A stretch of DNA of 64,000 nucleotides from Rhodospirillaceae bacterium (GCA_008012315.1 SSEL01000014.1:1-64000), one strand, 5' to 3'. Positions 43,331 through 52,961 are shown, counted from the first letter of the stretch. The notes: generated by a model not told the origin, from the sequence alone. Program-made: numbers and translations.

Positions 43331-43729
43331 ATGACGGATCAGACACCAATGGAAACTTTGCCGACATCCGAGCCTGCCTTGCGGGCGATTGCCATGCCGG
43401 CGGATACCAATCCGCAGGGAGACATCTTCGGCGGCTGGCTGTTGTCTCAAATGGATCTGGCCGGCAGCACGGCGGCAATCCGGCGGGCAAAGGAACGCGT
43501 GGCGACCGTGGCGGTGACCAGCATGACTTTCCGGCGGCCGGTCTTCGTCGGCGACGAAGTCTCCTGCTATGCCGAGGTGATCAAGGTGGGCAACACCTCA
43601 GTTACGGTTAAAATCGAAAGCTGGGTGCGGCGCGGCATCGGTGATGGTCCGATCAAGGTGACCGAGGGGATATTCACCTATGTCGCGATCGGCGCTGACC
43701 GGCGCCCCAAGGCCGTTCCGGCCGAATAG
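43331..43729 (+). CDS. Acyl-CoA thioesterase (YciA-type hotdog protein)
   Basis: A 132-residue single hotdog domain hydrolysing acyl-CoA esters. The family pattern is clear: IAMPADTNPQGDIFGGWLLSQMDLAGS with the catalytic Asn/Asp region, VAVTSMTFRRPVFVGDEVSCYAEV, and EGIFTYVAIGADRRPKAVP. The length is normal. It stands alone between the metE terminator and the leader of the second CorA-family gene. AAGGGTTACAG precedes ATG 43331. Confidence 0.93.
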   Translation: MTDQTPMETLPTSEPALRAIAMPADTNPQGDIFGGWLLSQMDLAGSTAAIRRAKERVATVAVTSMTFRRPVFVGDEVSCYAEVIKVGNTSVTVKIESWVRRGIGDGPIKVTEGIFTYVAIGADRRPKAVPAE

Positions 43730-43804
43730 GGCATGTGCGGGCGCCGCCGGGCTTGTCGCGCGACGCCCGTATGGCTGTCATGAAACAGTTACAACCTTCC
43801 CTAG

Positions 43805-43833
43805 TTGACTCTGTTAAGGCCCAGGCGTAGGAA
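43805..43833 (+). promoter_or_regulatory. Probable promoter of the CorA-family leader transcript
   Basis: TTGACT (43805-43810), a 17-base spacer and TAGGAA (43828-43833). The -35 is good and the -10 poor. It would produce a leader of roughly 220 bases before the transporter gene. Confidence 0.4.
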
Positions 43834-43839
43834 ACCAAA

Positions 43840-44063
43840 AGGATTACCGGTTCATCCCTGTGAAAAGCAGGAACGGAGCGGTGTCCCTCATAACCCCGGA
43901 AAGAAGCGATGAAAGACGAACCACGAAGTCGATCTAGATTGATCGAAACCGTCCGCGGGACGGCGTCGGTCGTGCTTGTCGCTCTGAAGCGGTCCTAAGC
44001 GCCGCTCCGATCGCCGGTCGACCGAGGCGCTCTCCCGCTCAAAAGCATGTTGAGGAGGGGGCC
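43840..44063 (+). promoter_or_regulatory. Structured 5' leader of the second CorA-family gene
   Basis: A 224-base stretch with several nested pairings. CCTG-TGAAAAG-CAGG forms a hairpin at about 43857-43872. CGGAGCGGTGT (43874-43884) can pair with bases 43999-44009 (GCGCCGCTCCG, two G-T pairs). Between them TCGATC/GATCGA (43929-43946) and CCGTCC-GCG-GGACGG (43949-43963, perfect) form local hairpins. A 29-codon open frame lies within. No M-box, ykoY or other metal riboswitch signature is present. It probably controls the transporter by attenuation. Confidence 0.55.
43909..43998 (+). CDS. Candidate leader peptide upstream of the CorA-family gene
   Basis: An open frame of 29 codons plus TAA, MKDEPRSRSRLIETVRGT and eleven more residues ending in KRS. 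GGAAAG lies five bases before the ATG. Codons 5-10 read CCA CGA AGT CGA TCT AGA, a cluster of Arg and Ser codons that the neighbouring genes avoid. The stop codon directly abuts the 3' arm of the long-range leader stem (43999-44009), so a ribosome finishing or stalling here would change the folding. Enterobacterial mgtA and corA have leader peptides used in this way; similarity is in design, not in sequence. Confidence 0.45.
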   Translation: MKDEPRSRSRLIETVRGTASVVLVALKRS

Positions 44064-45071
44064 ATGGTCCTGAATAAATTCCGCAACCGGGCGTTGGATG
44101 CCGCGCGCAATGGCGCCAGCGGCGAAGGCAACGCAGCACCGGAAACCGGCAGCGAAACCTCGGTCGTTGCCGCACCGGTACCCGTTTGGATTGATATGTT
44201 GAGCCCGACGATGGAGGAGATTGCCGCCGTCGAGAAGAGCCTCGACCTGGAAATCCCCACCCGGGAAGAAATGGAAGAGATCGAGCTGTCCAGCCGCCTT
44301 TATGAAGAAGAAGGCGTGCTCTTCATGACGGCGCCGGTTCTCTATAATTCCTCGACGGAAGTACCGGCAACCTCGGCGGTCACGTTCATCCTGACACGTA
44401 CCACCTTGGTCACGTTGCGATATGTCAATCCCGTGCCGATCCAGGCTTTTGCCCGCCGGGCCGAGCGGGTGTCCGGCTTGATGGCCAGCCCGGATATGGT
44501 GCTGCTGGGCATATTGGAGCAGGTGGTCGATCGCCTCGCCGATATCATGGAGGCGACGACGGCCAATCTGGAATCCGTCTCATTGCGGGTATTCCGCAAG
44601 GGGCGCCGCACGGGTGCCGCAGGTGAGGATTTCGAGGACATTCTGCGCCAACTCGGCCATGCCGCCGATTTGGCGACGAAGGCCAAGGAGAGCCTGCTCG
44701 GTCTGCACCGGCTGACTCTTTTTCTGTCGACCCAGTCACGGCTGAAGAAGAACCCGCAGGCCCGGCTGAAGACGTTGTCGCGCGATATCGCCTCGATTAC
44801 CGAGCACGGCAATTTCCTGGCCAACAAGGTCACCTTCCTGCTCGATGCGACCCTCGGCCTGATCAACATTGAACAGAACAACATCGTGAAGATTTTCACG
44901 GTGGCGTCGGTTGCCTTCCTGCCGCCGACCCTGATCGCCAGCATTTACGGCATGAATTTCAAGATTCTGCCGGAGCTGGATTGGAGCTTGGGTTATCCCT
45001 TCGCCATCGGGCTGATGATCATGTCGGCGGTTTTGCCTTTCTGGTATTTCCGCCGGCGCGGCTGGTTGTAA
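44064..45071 (+). CDS. CorA family divalent metal transporter (second copy)
   Basis: A 335-residue membrane channel-type transporter. After a variable N-terminus the cytoplasmic domain begins PVWIDMLSPTMEEIAAVEKSLDLEIPTREEMEEIE; two C-terminal helices flank the signature YGMNF (in ASIYGMNFKILPELDW). TGAGGAGG lies just before ATG 44064. It is clearly distinct from the copy at 15351. The long leader with a small upstream open frame suggests control by Mg2+ or by translation status. Confidence 0.93.
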   Translation: MVLNKFRNRALDAARNGASGEGNAAPETGSETSVVAAPVPVWIDMLSPTMEEIAAVEKSLDLEIPTREEMEEIELSSRLYEEEGVLFMTAPVLYNSSTEVPATSAVTFILTRTTLVTLRYVNPVPIQAFARRAERVSGLMASPDMVLLGILEQVVDRLADIMEATTANLESVSLRVFRKGRRTGAAGEDFEDILRQLGHAADLATKAKESLLGLHRLTLFLSTQSRLKKNPQARLKTLSRDIASITEHGNFLANKVTFLLDATLGLINIEQNNIVKIFTVASVAFLPPTLIASIYGMNFKILPELDWSLGYPFAIGLMIMSAVLPFWYFRRRGWL

Positions 45072-45189
45072 TCTTCGGTTGCGGTGAGGCTAGTGACGGT
45101 CCTCATCGCAATCAACCCAGGCTGAACTGGCATTCACGGCCGAAACACCGCATGATGGCCGCGATGACAGCATGTTGAGACAGCCAGTA

Positions 45190-46284
45190 ATGCGTGACGA
45201 TCAATCCGCCATCGGTGCCGCCAGCGGGCCCATCTCCGATCAGCAACGAAAGCAAGCGGTCGAGGCCTATCAATTCCTGCCGCCCGTCGCCTTATGCGCC
45301 GGCGACCGGTTCCCGAATTTCCTTTTGCCGGATCAATCGGGCGCCGTGCGGTCCTTCGTCGAGCGCGCAAAAGGCAATGCCATCGCGCTGTTTTGCGATC
45401 CGGATGACGACTTGATGCATCGGTTGACGGCCGCGGCACCGGGTTATGATGCGGCGATGTTGGATCGCATGGCGATCCTGGGGGGATCGGAAGCCGATGT
45501 AACGGCGCGGGTGGAGCGGTTGGGTGCCAATTTCACCGTTCTCGCCGATCCGGCCGGAAAGATCCGTCAGCAACTCCGCCAAATGACCGGCAAGTCCGGC
45601 AGTAAGCCTTTCATCATCTTGCTCGATCGCCAGCAACGCATTGTCGATCTCGCCAGCGACGGCGATCTCTCCGCCTGGTCGTTGGAGCGCTGGCGTCGTG
45701 AGCCGGCCCTGGAAGATGGCCATCGCCTTTCGACTTTCGCACCCGTCCTGATCGTGCCCAATGTCCTGTCGCCGGCAGATTGCCGGGCCTTGATTGAACG
45801 CTGGGAGGTGCTGGGGCATGAAGAGGGGACGGTGAATTCCATCGTCGGCGGCGCCAAGGTTGAGCGCGTACATAAATCCGTCAAAAGCCGGAGGGACCAC
45901 CCCATTGCGGATATGGCCGTGCTGAAATCGCTGATCGGGGTGATCGGCCGACGGCTTGCACCGGAACTGGACCGGGCTTTCAATTTCTCGCGGTTCAAGT
46001 TCGACCGCTTCATCATCACCTGCTATGACGCGGAGCGTAACGATTATTTCCGCCGTCACCGCGATAACCAGACGCCAAGCACCGAGGACCGGCGCTTCGC
46101 CCTCACGCTCAACCTCAATACCGGTGACTATGAGGGCGGCGAATTGATCTTCCCGGAATATGGCAATCACCTTTACAGCCCGCCTGCGGGAGGCGCCATT
46201 CTCTTTTCCTGCTCCTTGCTGCATGAAGCCTTGCCGGTCACGCGCGGCCGGCGCTTTACCTTGCTGTCCTTCCTGCGCAACTAG
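45190..46284 (+). CDS. Fusion of a peroxiredoxin-like domain and a 2OG-Fe(II) oxygenase
   Basis: A 364-residue protein. Residues about 30-165 follow the thioredoxin-like peroxiredoxin fold (AGDRFPNFLLPDQSGAVRSF, KPFIILLDRQQRIV), but the peroxidatic Pro-x-x-x-Thr-x-x-Cys motif is absent (FCDPDDDLMHRL). Residues about 185-360 are a prolyl-4-hydroxylase-like oxygenase with iron ligands in FRRHRDNQ and LLHEALPVTRG, and the following Arg-Arg for 2-oxoglutarate. The first domain is probably structural or a binding module. ATG 45190 is chosen over TTG 45172; neither has a strong ribosome binding site. Confidence 0.85.
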   Translation: MRDDQSAIGAASGPISDQQRKQAVEAYQFLPPVALCAGDRFPNFLLPDQSGAVRSFVERAKGNAIALFCDPDDDLMHRLTAAAPGYDAAMLDRMAILGGSEADVTARVERLGANFTVLADPAGKIRQQLRQMTGKSGSKPFIILLDRQQRIVDLASDGDLSAWSLERWRREPALEDGHRLSTFAPVLIVPNVLSPADCRALIERWEVLGHEEGTVNSIVGGAKVERVHKSVKSRRDHPIADMAVLKSLIGVIGRRLAPELDRAFNFSRFKFDRFIITCYDAERNDYFRRHRDNQTPSTEDRRFALTLNLNTGDYEGGELIFPEYGNHLYSPPAGGAILFSCSLLHEALPVTRGRRFTLLSFLRN

Positions 46285-46362
46285 TGAAAAGGTCGCATGG
46301 ATGTGGGCTTGCCGGCCCGGCAACCCCTCGCCATCTAGGTTGCAACCGATCGAGGAGGGAAG

Positions 46363-47772
46363 ATGCGGCGACGGGACTTTCTGGCAGGCGGCCTTGGTCT
46401 GGCGACATTGCCGCTTGTCCATCCAACGGAAGCTGCGGCGGCCTTGCCGGACCCTGAATTCCCGCCGGATTTCACCTGGGGCGCCTCGACCTCTGCCTAT
46501 CAGATTGAAGGCGCGGTCGCCGAAGACGGCCGCGCGCCCAGCATCTGGGACACTTTTTCGCATCAACCGGGACGCATCATCACCGGCGAGAATGGTGATG
46601 TCGCCTGCGATCACTATCATCGTTATGCCGAAGATGTCGGTCTGCTGGCCCAAGGGGGCTTCAAGGCTTATCGCTTTTCCGTGTCATGGCCGCGTATCCT
46701 GCCGCAGGGGAAGGGGGCGATCAATCGGCGTGGCCTCGATTTTTATGACCGGCTGGTGGATGCGCTCCTGGCAAAAGGCGTTACGCCCTGGATCTGTCTC
46801 TATCACTGGGATCTGCCGCAGGCCTTGCAGGATCTCGGCGGCTGGACCAACCGGGCGATCACCGATTGGTACGCAGATTATGCCAGGATCGTCGCGCACC
46901 GGCTGGGTGACCGGGTCCAGCATTGGGCCATGTTCAACGAACCCAATGTGCATGCCATTTTCGGGCATGCGATCGGCAGCCATGCGCCGGGCCTGACCGG
47001 CTGGGACAATTATCTGGCCGCCCAGCATCACCAGAATTTGGCGCAAGGCAAAGGTATCGCGGCCTTGCGGTCGGAACGGGCGTCATGGCAGCTGGGAACG
47101 GTCATTTCGCTTCAACCGGTGCGGGCCGCAACGACGCGGCCGGCGGATGAAGAGGCCGCGCGCCGTTTCGATGCCGTCTGGAATCGGGCCAATCTCGATC
47201 CGCTGCTCCTGGGGCAATATCCGGGAGACCTCGCCAAGGCCTTTGCGCCGCTGATCAAGGAGGATGATCTGGCGGTGATCCAGCAGCCGGTCGACTTCCT
47301 TGGCCTCAATTATTACAGTCGCGCTCATGTGGTCGACGATCCCAACAGCGTTCTCGACCGTGCGAATTTCGGTCCTTTGTCGACGGGTATGGAAACCACG
47401 GCGATGGGCTGGCCGGTAGAGCCGGACGGTCTGCTGGAAATCCTGACCGACCTCAAGAACCATTACGGCAACCCGCCGGTCTATGTCATGGAGAACGGTG
47501 CCTGTTACATAGACCCGAAGCCGCGGAACGGCCTGGTCGATGATCCACAGAGGATCAGTTTCCTGCATCGCCATTTGCTGGCGGCGCAGCAAGCCGTGGC
47601 GCAGGGATGCCGCTTGAAAGGCTTCTTCGCCTGGTCGCTGCTGGATAATTTTGAATGGGCGGAGGGAACGCGTCGCCGGTTTGGCCTGGTCTATGTCGAT
47701 TTCGCGACCCTGCAGCGTGTGCCGAAAGCGTCATATCACTGGCTGTCTCAAGTGATCGCGAGCAATGCCTGA
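46363..47772 (+). CDS. Tat-exported glycoside hydrolase family 1 (beta-glucosidase/beta-galactosidase)
   Basis: A 469-residue retaining beta-glycosidase. The N-terminus MRRRDFLAGGLGLATLPLVH is a twin-arginine signal, unusual for GH1 enzymes, which are mostly cytoplasmic. The fold begins FTWGASTSAYQIEGA; the acid/base is Glu193 (AMFNEPN) and the nucleophile Glu377 (YVMENGA). It converges with galM, whose product handles released aldoses. A GAGGAGGGAAG site precedes ATG 46363. Confidence 0.95.
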   Translation: MRRRDFLAGGLGLATLPLVHPTEAAAALPDPEFPPDFTWGASTSAYQIEGAVAEDGRAPSIWDTFSHQPGRIITGENGDVACDHYHRYAEDVGLLAQGGFKAYRFSVSWPRILPQGKGAINRRGLDFYDRLVDALLAKGVTPWICLYHWDLPQALQDLGGWTNRAITDWYADYARIVAHRLGDRVQHWAMFNEPNVHAIFGHAIGSHAPGLTGWDNYLAAQHHQNLAQGKGIAALRSERASWQLGTVISLQPVRAATTRPADEEAARRFDAVWNRANLDPLLLGQYPGDLAKAFAPLIKEDDLAVIQQPVDFLGLNYYSRAHVVDDPNSVLDRANFGPLSTGMETTAMGWPVEPDGLLEILTDLKNHYGNPPVYVMENGACYIDPKPRNGLVDDPQRISFLHRHLLAAQQAVAQGCRLKGFFAWSLLDNFEWAEGTRRRFGLVYVDFATLQRVPKASYHWLSQVIASNA

Positions 47773-47787
47773 AAGCCGCCGGTGCAA

Positions 47788-48795
47788 TTACCGTTGCGAG
47801 AAACGATATTCGGTCACCTGACGATAGGTTTCGCCCGGCCGCAAAACGACGTTTCCGAAATTCGGATGGTTGATCGCATCGGGGAAACGCTGTGCCTCGA
47901 GGCAGAGGCCGGCATTTGGCCCATATGTCCGGCCATCGAGGCCCGGAACGGGCACATCCAGTTTCCCACCGTCATAGAGCTGCAGGCCTGGCTCGGTGGA
48001 CCACACCTCCAGGCAGATGCCTGTCGCCGGGCCAACAAGGCGCGCGGCAAATCGGGGCTGCGGCGACGGCGCCTGGTCAATGATGAAATTGTGGTCATAG
48101 GCGAAGCGTTCGCCTTGGTTTTCGTGCAGGACCGGACGCGCCGTGCGGAAATCCAAAGCCGTGTTCTCGACCGGGGCGATCTCGCCGGTCGGGATCAAGC
48201 GCCCGTCGGTCGGCGTGTAATGGCTGGCCGGGATTTCCAGCAGATGGCCAAGCGTGTCTGCCGCGCCTTCCAGGTTGAAGTAGCTATGGCCGGCGAGATT
48301 GAGAACCGTCGGCCGGTCGGTCCGGCCTTCGAGCGTGATGATGAGCTGACGGTCGGCAAGCTGATATCGGCAGGTCACCTCGACCTGTCCCGGATAGCCC
48401 TCAGCACCGTCCGGTGATAGCAGCCGCAGCGAGACCATATCCCCGGCTACCTCATCGACCTGCCAGGGCTGGTGCGCGAAGCCTTGCGGGCCACCATGCA
48501 GATGGGTGCGGCCGCCTTCGTTCAAGCTCAACTGGTAGGTGACACCATCCAGGTCAAACCGGCCCTCGGCGATACGATTGGCGCAACGACCCACGAGCGC
48601 GCCGAAATAGGGGGAGTGCGCCAGATAGTGCTCCAGCCGGTCGAAACCGAGGACGACAGAATGTGATCCATCGAGCAGCACATTCCGGATGACGGCGCCC
48701 CAGGAAATGATCGATGCTGAGATCCCATCCGCCCGGATAGTGACCTCTTCGATCCGGGTCCCATCAGGCAAAGTCCCAAAATGTCGGATCGCCAT
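47788..48795 (-). CDS. galM: Aldose 1-epimerase (galactose mutarotase)
   Basis: A 335-residue enzyme interconverting alpha and beta anomers of aldohexoses. The family marks are VVLGFDRLEHYLAHSPYFGALVGRCANRIA, GGRTHLHGGPQGFAHQPW and NLAGHSYFNLEG with the catalytic His, and a Glu near the C-terminus (LCLEAQRFPDAIN). ATG 48795 has GGGAGA upstream; the open frame extends 14 codons further. It lacks a signal peptide, so it acts in the cytoplasm, and converges with the exported GH1 gene. Confidence 0.95.
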   Translation of the reverse strand: MAIRHFGTLPDGTRIEEVTIRADGISASIISWGAVIRNVLLDGSHSVVLGFDRLEHYLAHSPYFGALVGRCANRIAEGRFDLDGVTYQLSLNEGGRTHLHGGPQGFAHQPWQVDEVAGDMVSLRLLSPDGAEGYPGQVEVTCRYQLADRQLIITLEGRTDRPTVLNLAGHSYFNLEGAADTLGHLLEIPASHYTPTDGRLIPTGEIAPVENTALDFRTARPVLHENQGERFAYDHNFIIDQAPSPQPRFAARLVGPATGICLEVWSTEPGLQLYDGGKLDVPVPGLDGRTYGPNAGLCLEAQRFPDAINHPNFGNVVLRPGETYRQVTEYRFSQR

Positions 48796-48933
48796 ATTGG
48801 ATTTTCTCCCTTGTTGTTTCACGCGAAGGTGCTTCAATGATGGATGTGATAGTTTTAATAATTATTTGATTCTAAACAATAAATTTCAGACTTCTGAGAT
48901 TGGGCGATTTTGCCGTTCATGATTTTCCTGATG

Positions 48934-48997
48934 AAGGTTGCGCCTTTTTCCGACTCTTCCAAGAAGGGCGCAACCTTTGTAGTATGATCGTCGCAAC
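48934..48997. promoter_or_regulatory. Three GTTGCG sites upstream of putA, probable PutA operator
   Basis: AAGGTTGCGCC (48934-48944) and GGCGCAACCTT (48967-48977) form a perfect 11-base inverted repeat with a 22-base centre. A third CGCAAC occurs at 48992-48997. Each contains the GTTGC core recognised by the ribbon-helix-helix domain of E. coli PutA (GTTGCA). The cluster ends 23 bases before the putA start. Confidence 0.65.
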
Positions 48998-49020
48998 TAA
49001 ATTTTTTCAAGGTGCTGTCC

Positions 49021-52000
49021 ATGGCAACAACCACGATCGGGGTAAAGATTGACGACGGTTTGCGGGCCCGTCTCAAGGAAGCGGCGGAACGCCAGGGGCG
49101 CTCGCCTCATTGGTTGATCAAGCAATCCATTATCCTAACCCTGGAACGACTGGAACGTGGTGAAGATATCACCGGCGGATCCGGCGATGACCGCGGCACT
49201 CTGGATGTGGTCGATGGACAGGCAAACCCGCCGGAGCCCCAGCCGTTCCTGGAATTTGCCCAGACGGTGCAACCCCAGACCGTCCTTCGTGCCAAGATCA
49301 CCTCGGCCTATCGCCGGCCGGAGCAGGAATGCCTGCCGTTCCTGGTGACCGAGGCAAGCTTGCCGAAATCCGTCACCGGCGCTGCCCAGGCTTTGGCCCG
49401 GCGGCTGGTCGAAGCGTTGCGGGAAAAGGGTCAGCGGGGCGGTGTCGAGGGCCTGATCCACGAATATGCCCTGTCGAGCCAGGAAGGCGTCGCCTTGATG
49501 TGCCTTGCCGAGGCCCTGCTGCGGATTCCCGACAAGGCAACCCGCGACGCCCTGATCCGCGACAAGATCAGCGTCGGCGACTGGGAATCCCATGTCGGCC
49601 GGAGCCCGTCGCTTTTCGTCAATGCGGCGACCTGGGGGCTTGTCGTGACGGGCCGCCTGACCTCCACCACGAGCGAATCCGGCCTGTCCTCGGCCCTGAC
49701 CCGGCTGATCGGGCGGGGCGGCGAGCCGCTGATCCGCAAGGGCGTCGATATCGCCATGCGCATGATGGGCGAGCAATTCGTCACCGGCCAGACGATCTCC
49801 GAAGCTTTGGCCAATAGCCGGAAGCTGGAAGCCCAGGGCTTCCGCTATTCCTATGACATGCTGGGCGAAGCGGCGGCGACGGCGGCGGATGCCGACCGCT
49901 ACTATCGCGATTACGAACAGGCGATCCATGCCATCGGCAAGGCATCCGGCCGGCGCGGGATTTATGAAGGCCCGGGCATTTCCATCAAGCTCTCGGCATT
50001 GCATCCCCGGTATTCGCGCCTGCAATACGACCGTATCATCGCGGAATTGCTGCCGCGCCTGAAGGCGCTCGCCATCCTCGCCCGCAGCTACGATGTCGGC
50101 CTGAATATCGATGCCGAAGAAGCCGACCGCCTGGAAATCTCGCTGGATCTGCTGGAGGCCCTGTGCTTTGCCCCGGAACTGGCGGGGTGGAATGGCATCG
50201 GCTTCGTCGTCCAGGCCTATCAGAAGCGGGCGCCTTTCGTCCTCGATTATATCGTCGACCTGGCGCGGCGCAGCGGCCATCGCCTGATGGTGCGCCTGGT
50301 GAAGGGCGCTTACTGGGATAGCGAAATCAAGCGGGCCCAGGTGGACGGTCTGGAAGGCTTCCCCGTCTATACGAAGAAGGTGCATACCGACGTTTCCTAC
50401 ATCGCCTGCGCGCGCAAGCTGCTGGCGGCGCCGGATGCGATTTTTCCGCAATTCGCCACCCATAATGCCCAGACCCTGGCGACGATCTATGCCCTGGCCG
50501 GGGAAAATTTCTATGTCGGCCAGTATGAGTTCCAGTGCCTGCATGGCATGGGCGAGCCGCTTTATGAAGAAGTCGTCGGGCGCGAGAAGCTCAATCGACC
50601 GTGCCGCATCTATGCACCGGTCGGCACGCACGAGACCTTGTTGGCTTATCTGGTGCGCCGGCTGCTGGAGAACGGCGCCAATACCTCCTTCGTCAATCGC
50701 ATCGGCGATGCCAATATTCGCATCGATGACCTGATCGCCGATCCGGTCGAGCAGGTGCGGGCTTCCCAGCCGATCGGTGCGCCCCATGCCCTGATCGCGC
50801 TTCCCCGCGATCTTTTCGGCGATAAACGGCCGAATTCCGCCGGGCTGGACCTGTCCAACGAACAACGTTTGGCGTCGCTCTCGGCCGCCTTGCTGTCCGG
50901 CGCCGACAGCTCCTGGCGCGCTGCCCCGCTGCTGGCGGACGGTCCGCAAGAAGGGACGCCGCGCGAGGTCAGGAACCCCGCCAATCAGCGCGATGTGATC
51001 GGGCAGGTGATCGATGCCACGCCGGACCAGATCGGTGCCGCCATCGCCCATGCGACGGCCACAGCGCCGATCTGGCAAGCGACACCGCCGGAAGATCGTG
51101 CGGCCTGCCTGTTGCGGGCGGCCGATCTCATGGAAACGCGCATGCCGATGCTGCTGGGGGTGATCGTGCGCGAGGCGGGCAAATCCCTGCCGAATGCGAT
51201 TTCCGAGGTACGCGAGGCGGTCGACTTCCTCCGTTATTACGCAACGGAGATTCGCGAGAAATTCTCCAATGACAGCCACCGGCCGCTCGGGCCGGTCGTT
51301 TGCATCAGCCCGTGGAACTTCCCCCTGGCGATCTTCACCGGCCAGGTCGCGGCGGCGCTGGCCGCCGGCAATCCGGTGCTGGCCAAGCCGGCGGAAGAAA
51401 CGCCGCTGATTGCCGCCCAGGCCGTCCAGATCCTGCATGATGCCGGCGTGCCGGCCGGTGCGGTGCAGCTCGTGCCCGGTGCGGGCGAGGTCGGGGCCGC
51501 ACTGGTCGGTGATGCGCGTACGCGGGGTGTCATGTTCACCGGATCGACCGATGTCGCCCGCCTCATTCAGCGGCAATTGGCCAGTCGCCTCAGTCCGGAC
51601 GGCAAGCCGATCCCGCTGATTGCGGAAACGGGCGGGCAGAATGCGATGATCGTCGATTCCTCGGCCTTGCCGGAGCAGGTCATTGCCGATGCCCTGACCT
51701 CCGCCTTCGATTCCGCCGGCCAGCGCTGCTCGGCCTTGCGGGTGCTGTGCATTCAGGAGGATGCCGCCGACCGGATGATGACCATGCTGAAAGGGGCGAT
51801 GGCGGAACTGTCGGTCGGCAACCCGGACCGCCTGTCGACTGATGTCGGTCCTGTGATCACCCGGGAAGCGATGGAAAATATCAACAAACATATCGATACC
51901 ATGCGCTCCAGCGGCCATAAGGTGCACCAGCTTCAATTGCCTGAGAGCTGCAGCCTTGGCACCTTCGTGCCGCCAACGATCATTGAAATTGCCAATGTCG

Positions 52001-52899
52001 GCGAATTGACGCGCGAAGTGTTCGGCCCAGTGCTGCATGTGCTGTGTTATGAGCGCGACGGATTGGACGACTTGATTGCCGATATCAATGCCACGGGCTA
52101 TGCCTTGACCTTCGGTGTGCATACCCGGATCGACGAAAGCATCGCCCGGGTCACCGACCAGATCCGCGCCGGTAATATCTATGTGAACCGGAACATCATC
52201 GGTGCCGTGGTCGGGGTGCAGCCTTTTGGCGGGCAGAGCCTCTCCGGCACCGGTCCGAAAGCCGGCGGACCGCTCTATCTGCGTCGCCTGCTGAATGCGC
52301 AGCCGCCGCTTGACGGTCCGCTGACGCGCGGCAAATCGCCTGAGACCGTTCGGCAATGGTCGGATTGGCTGCGGCAGCAAGGCAAGGAAGCGGAGGCGGC
52401 GCTGAGCGAGCGTTATGCCAGCCTGACGCCGCTGGACGCCGTGCTGGATTTCCCCGGACCGGTCGGTGAGCGGAACGTCTATGGCCTGACACCACGCGGC
52501 ACCGTGCTCTGCATGGCGCAGAGTGAATCAGGATTGATGCGGCAAATCAGTGCCGCCTTTGCCACCGGCAATCGGGTGTTGATTTCGGCACCGGACGATG
52601 TTCAGACGGTACTCGGCAAGTTGCCGCAGGCCTTGCGCGCGCGGATGGGCCGTCTGTCGGATCTCGCCATGGATGAGTTCGATGTCGTGCTCTTCGAGGG
52701 CGACAGTGATGCGCTTCATAGCATCAGCCAGGAGATCGCCCGGAAAGCGGGACAGATCGTGCCGGTTTACGGCATCCGCCGCGAAGCGCTGGCGGCGGAA
52801 AGCGAGGATTACGCCCTGGAATGGCTGGTGCACGAACATTCGGTCAGCACCAATACCGCTGCCGCAGGCGGCAATGCCAGCCTGATGACGATCGGCTGA
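49021..52899 (+). CDS. putA: Trifunctional PutA: proline dehydrogenase, P5C dehydrogenase and DNA-binding repressor
   Basis: A 1292-residue protein oxidising proline to glutamate. Residues 1-48 are a ribbon-helix-helix DNA-binding domain ([21 protein letters not shown]). The FAD proline dehydrogenase barrel spans about 190-560 ([33 protein letters not shown]). The aldehyde dehydrogenase domain spans about 620-1080 with catalytic Cys in [13 protein letters not shown] and Glu in [14 protein letters not shown]-terminal domain follows, as in long PutA proteins. AAGG lies eight bases before ATG 49021. The three GTTGCG sites upstream suggest autorepression relieved by proline. Confidence 0.97.
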   Translation: MATTTIGVKIDDGLRARLKEAAERQGRSPHWLIKQSIILTLERLERGEDITGGSGDDRGTLDVVDGQANPPEPQPFLEFAQTVQPQTVLRAKITSAYRRPEQECLPFLVTEASLPKSVTGAAQALARRLVEALREKGQRGGVEGLIHEYALSSQEGVALMCLAEALLRIPDKATRDALIRDKISVGDWESHVGRSPSLFVNAATWGLVVTGRLTSTTSESGLSSALTRLIGRGGEPLIRKGVDIAMRMMGEQFVTGQTISEALANSRKLEAQGFRYSYDMLGEAAATAADADRYYRDYEQAIHAIGKASGRRGIYEGPGISIKLSALHPRYSRLQYDRIIAELLPRLKALAILARSYDVGLNIDAEEADRLEISLDLLEALCFAPELAGWNGIGFVVQAYQKRAPFVLDYIVDLARRSGHRLMVRLVKGAYWDSEIKRAQVDGLEGFPVYTKKVHTDVSYIACARKLLAAPDAIFPQFATHNAQTLATIYALAGENFYVGQYEFQCLHGMGEPLYEEVVGREKLNRPCRIYAPVGTHETLLAYLVRRLLENGANTSFVNRIGDANIRIDDLIADPVEQVRASQPIGAPHALIALPRDLFGDKRPNSAGLDLSNEQRLASLSAALLSGADSSWRAAPLLADGPQEGTPREVRNPANQRDVIGQVIDATPDQIGAAIAHATATAPIWQATPPEDRAACLLRAADLMETRMPMLLGVIVREAGKSLPNAISEVREAVDFLRYYATEIREKFSNDSHRPLGPVVCISPWNFPLAIFTGQVAAALAAGNPVLAKPAEETPLIAAQAVQILHDAGVPAGAVQLVPGAGEVGAALVGDARTRGVMFTGSTDVARLIQRQLASRLSPDGKPIPLIAETGGQNAMIVDSSALPEQVIADALTSAFDSAGQRCSALRVLCIQEDAADRMMTMLKGAMAELSVGNPDRLSTDVGPVITREAMENINKHIDTMRSSGHKVHQLQLPESCSLGTFVPPTIIEIANVGELTREVFGPVLHVLCYERDGLDDLIADINATGYALTFGVHTRIDESIARVTDQIRAGNIYVNRNIIGAVVGVQPFGGQSLSGTGPKAGGPLYLRRLLNAQPPLDGPLTRGKSPETVRQWSDWLRQQGKEAEAALSERYASLTPLDAVLDFPGPVGERNVYGLTPRGTVLCMAQSESGLMRQISAAFATGNRVLISAPDDVQTVLGKLPQALRARMGRLSDLAMDEFDVVLFEGDSDALHSISQEIARKAGQIVPVYGIRREALAAESEDYALEWLVHEHSVSTNTAAAGGNASLMTIG

Positions 52900-52926
52900 A
52901 CGGCGCAGACAGCCGCGCAACTTTCT

Positions 52927-52961
52927 GAGCGGTTCCAGGAATGGAACCGCTCTTTTCTTTC
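52927..52961 (+). terminator. Rho-independent terminator of putA
   Basis: GAGCGGTTCC-AGGAAT-GGAACCGCTC is a perfect ten-base-pair stem followed by TTTTCTTTC. Confidence 0.95.

Noticed and set aside
43840-44063. M-box or other known metal riboswitch before the CorA-family gene
   Set aside because: None of the conserved M-box or ykoY-type motifs could be found; the leader is described as unclassified.
49135-52380. Open frame of 1081 codons on the minus strand across putA
   Set aside because: It lies wholly antisense to a well-recognised trifunctional PutA, its product is a low-complexity Arg/Gln/His/Gly mix without domains, and such long antisense frames are expected in GC-rich genes.
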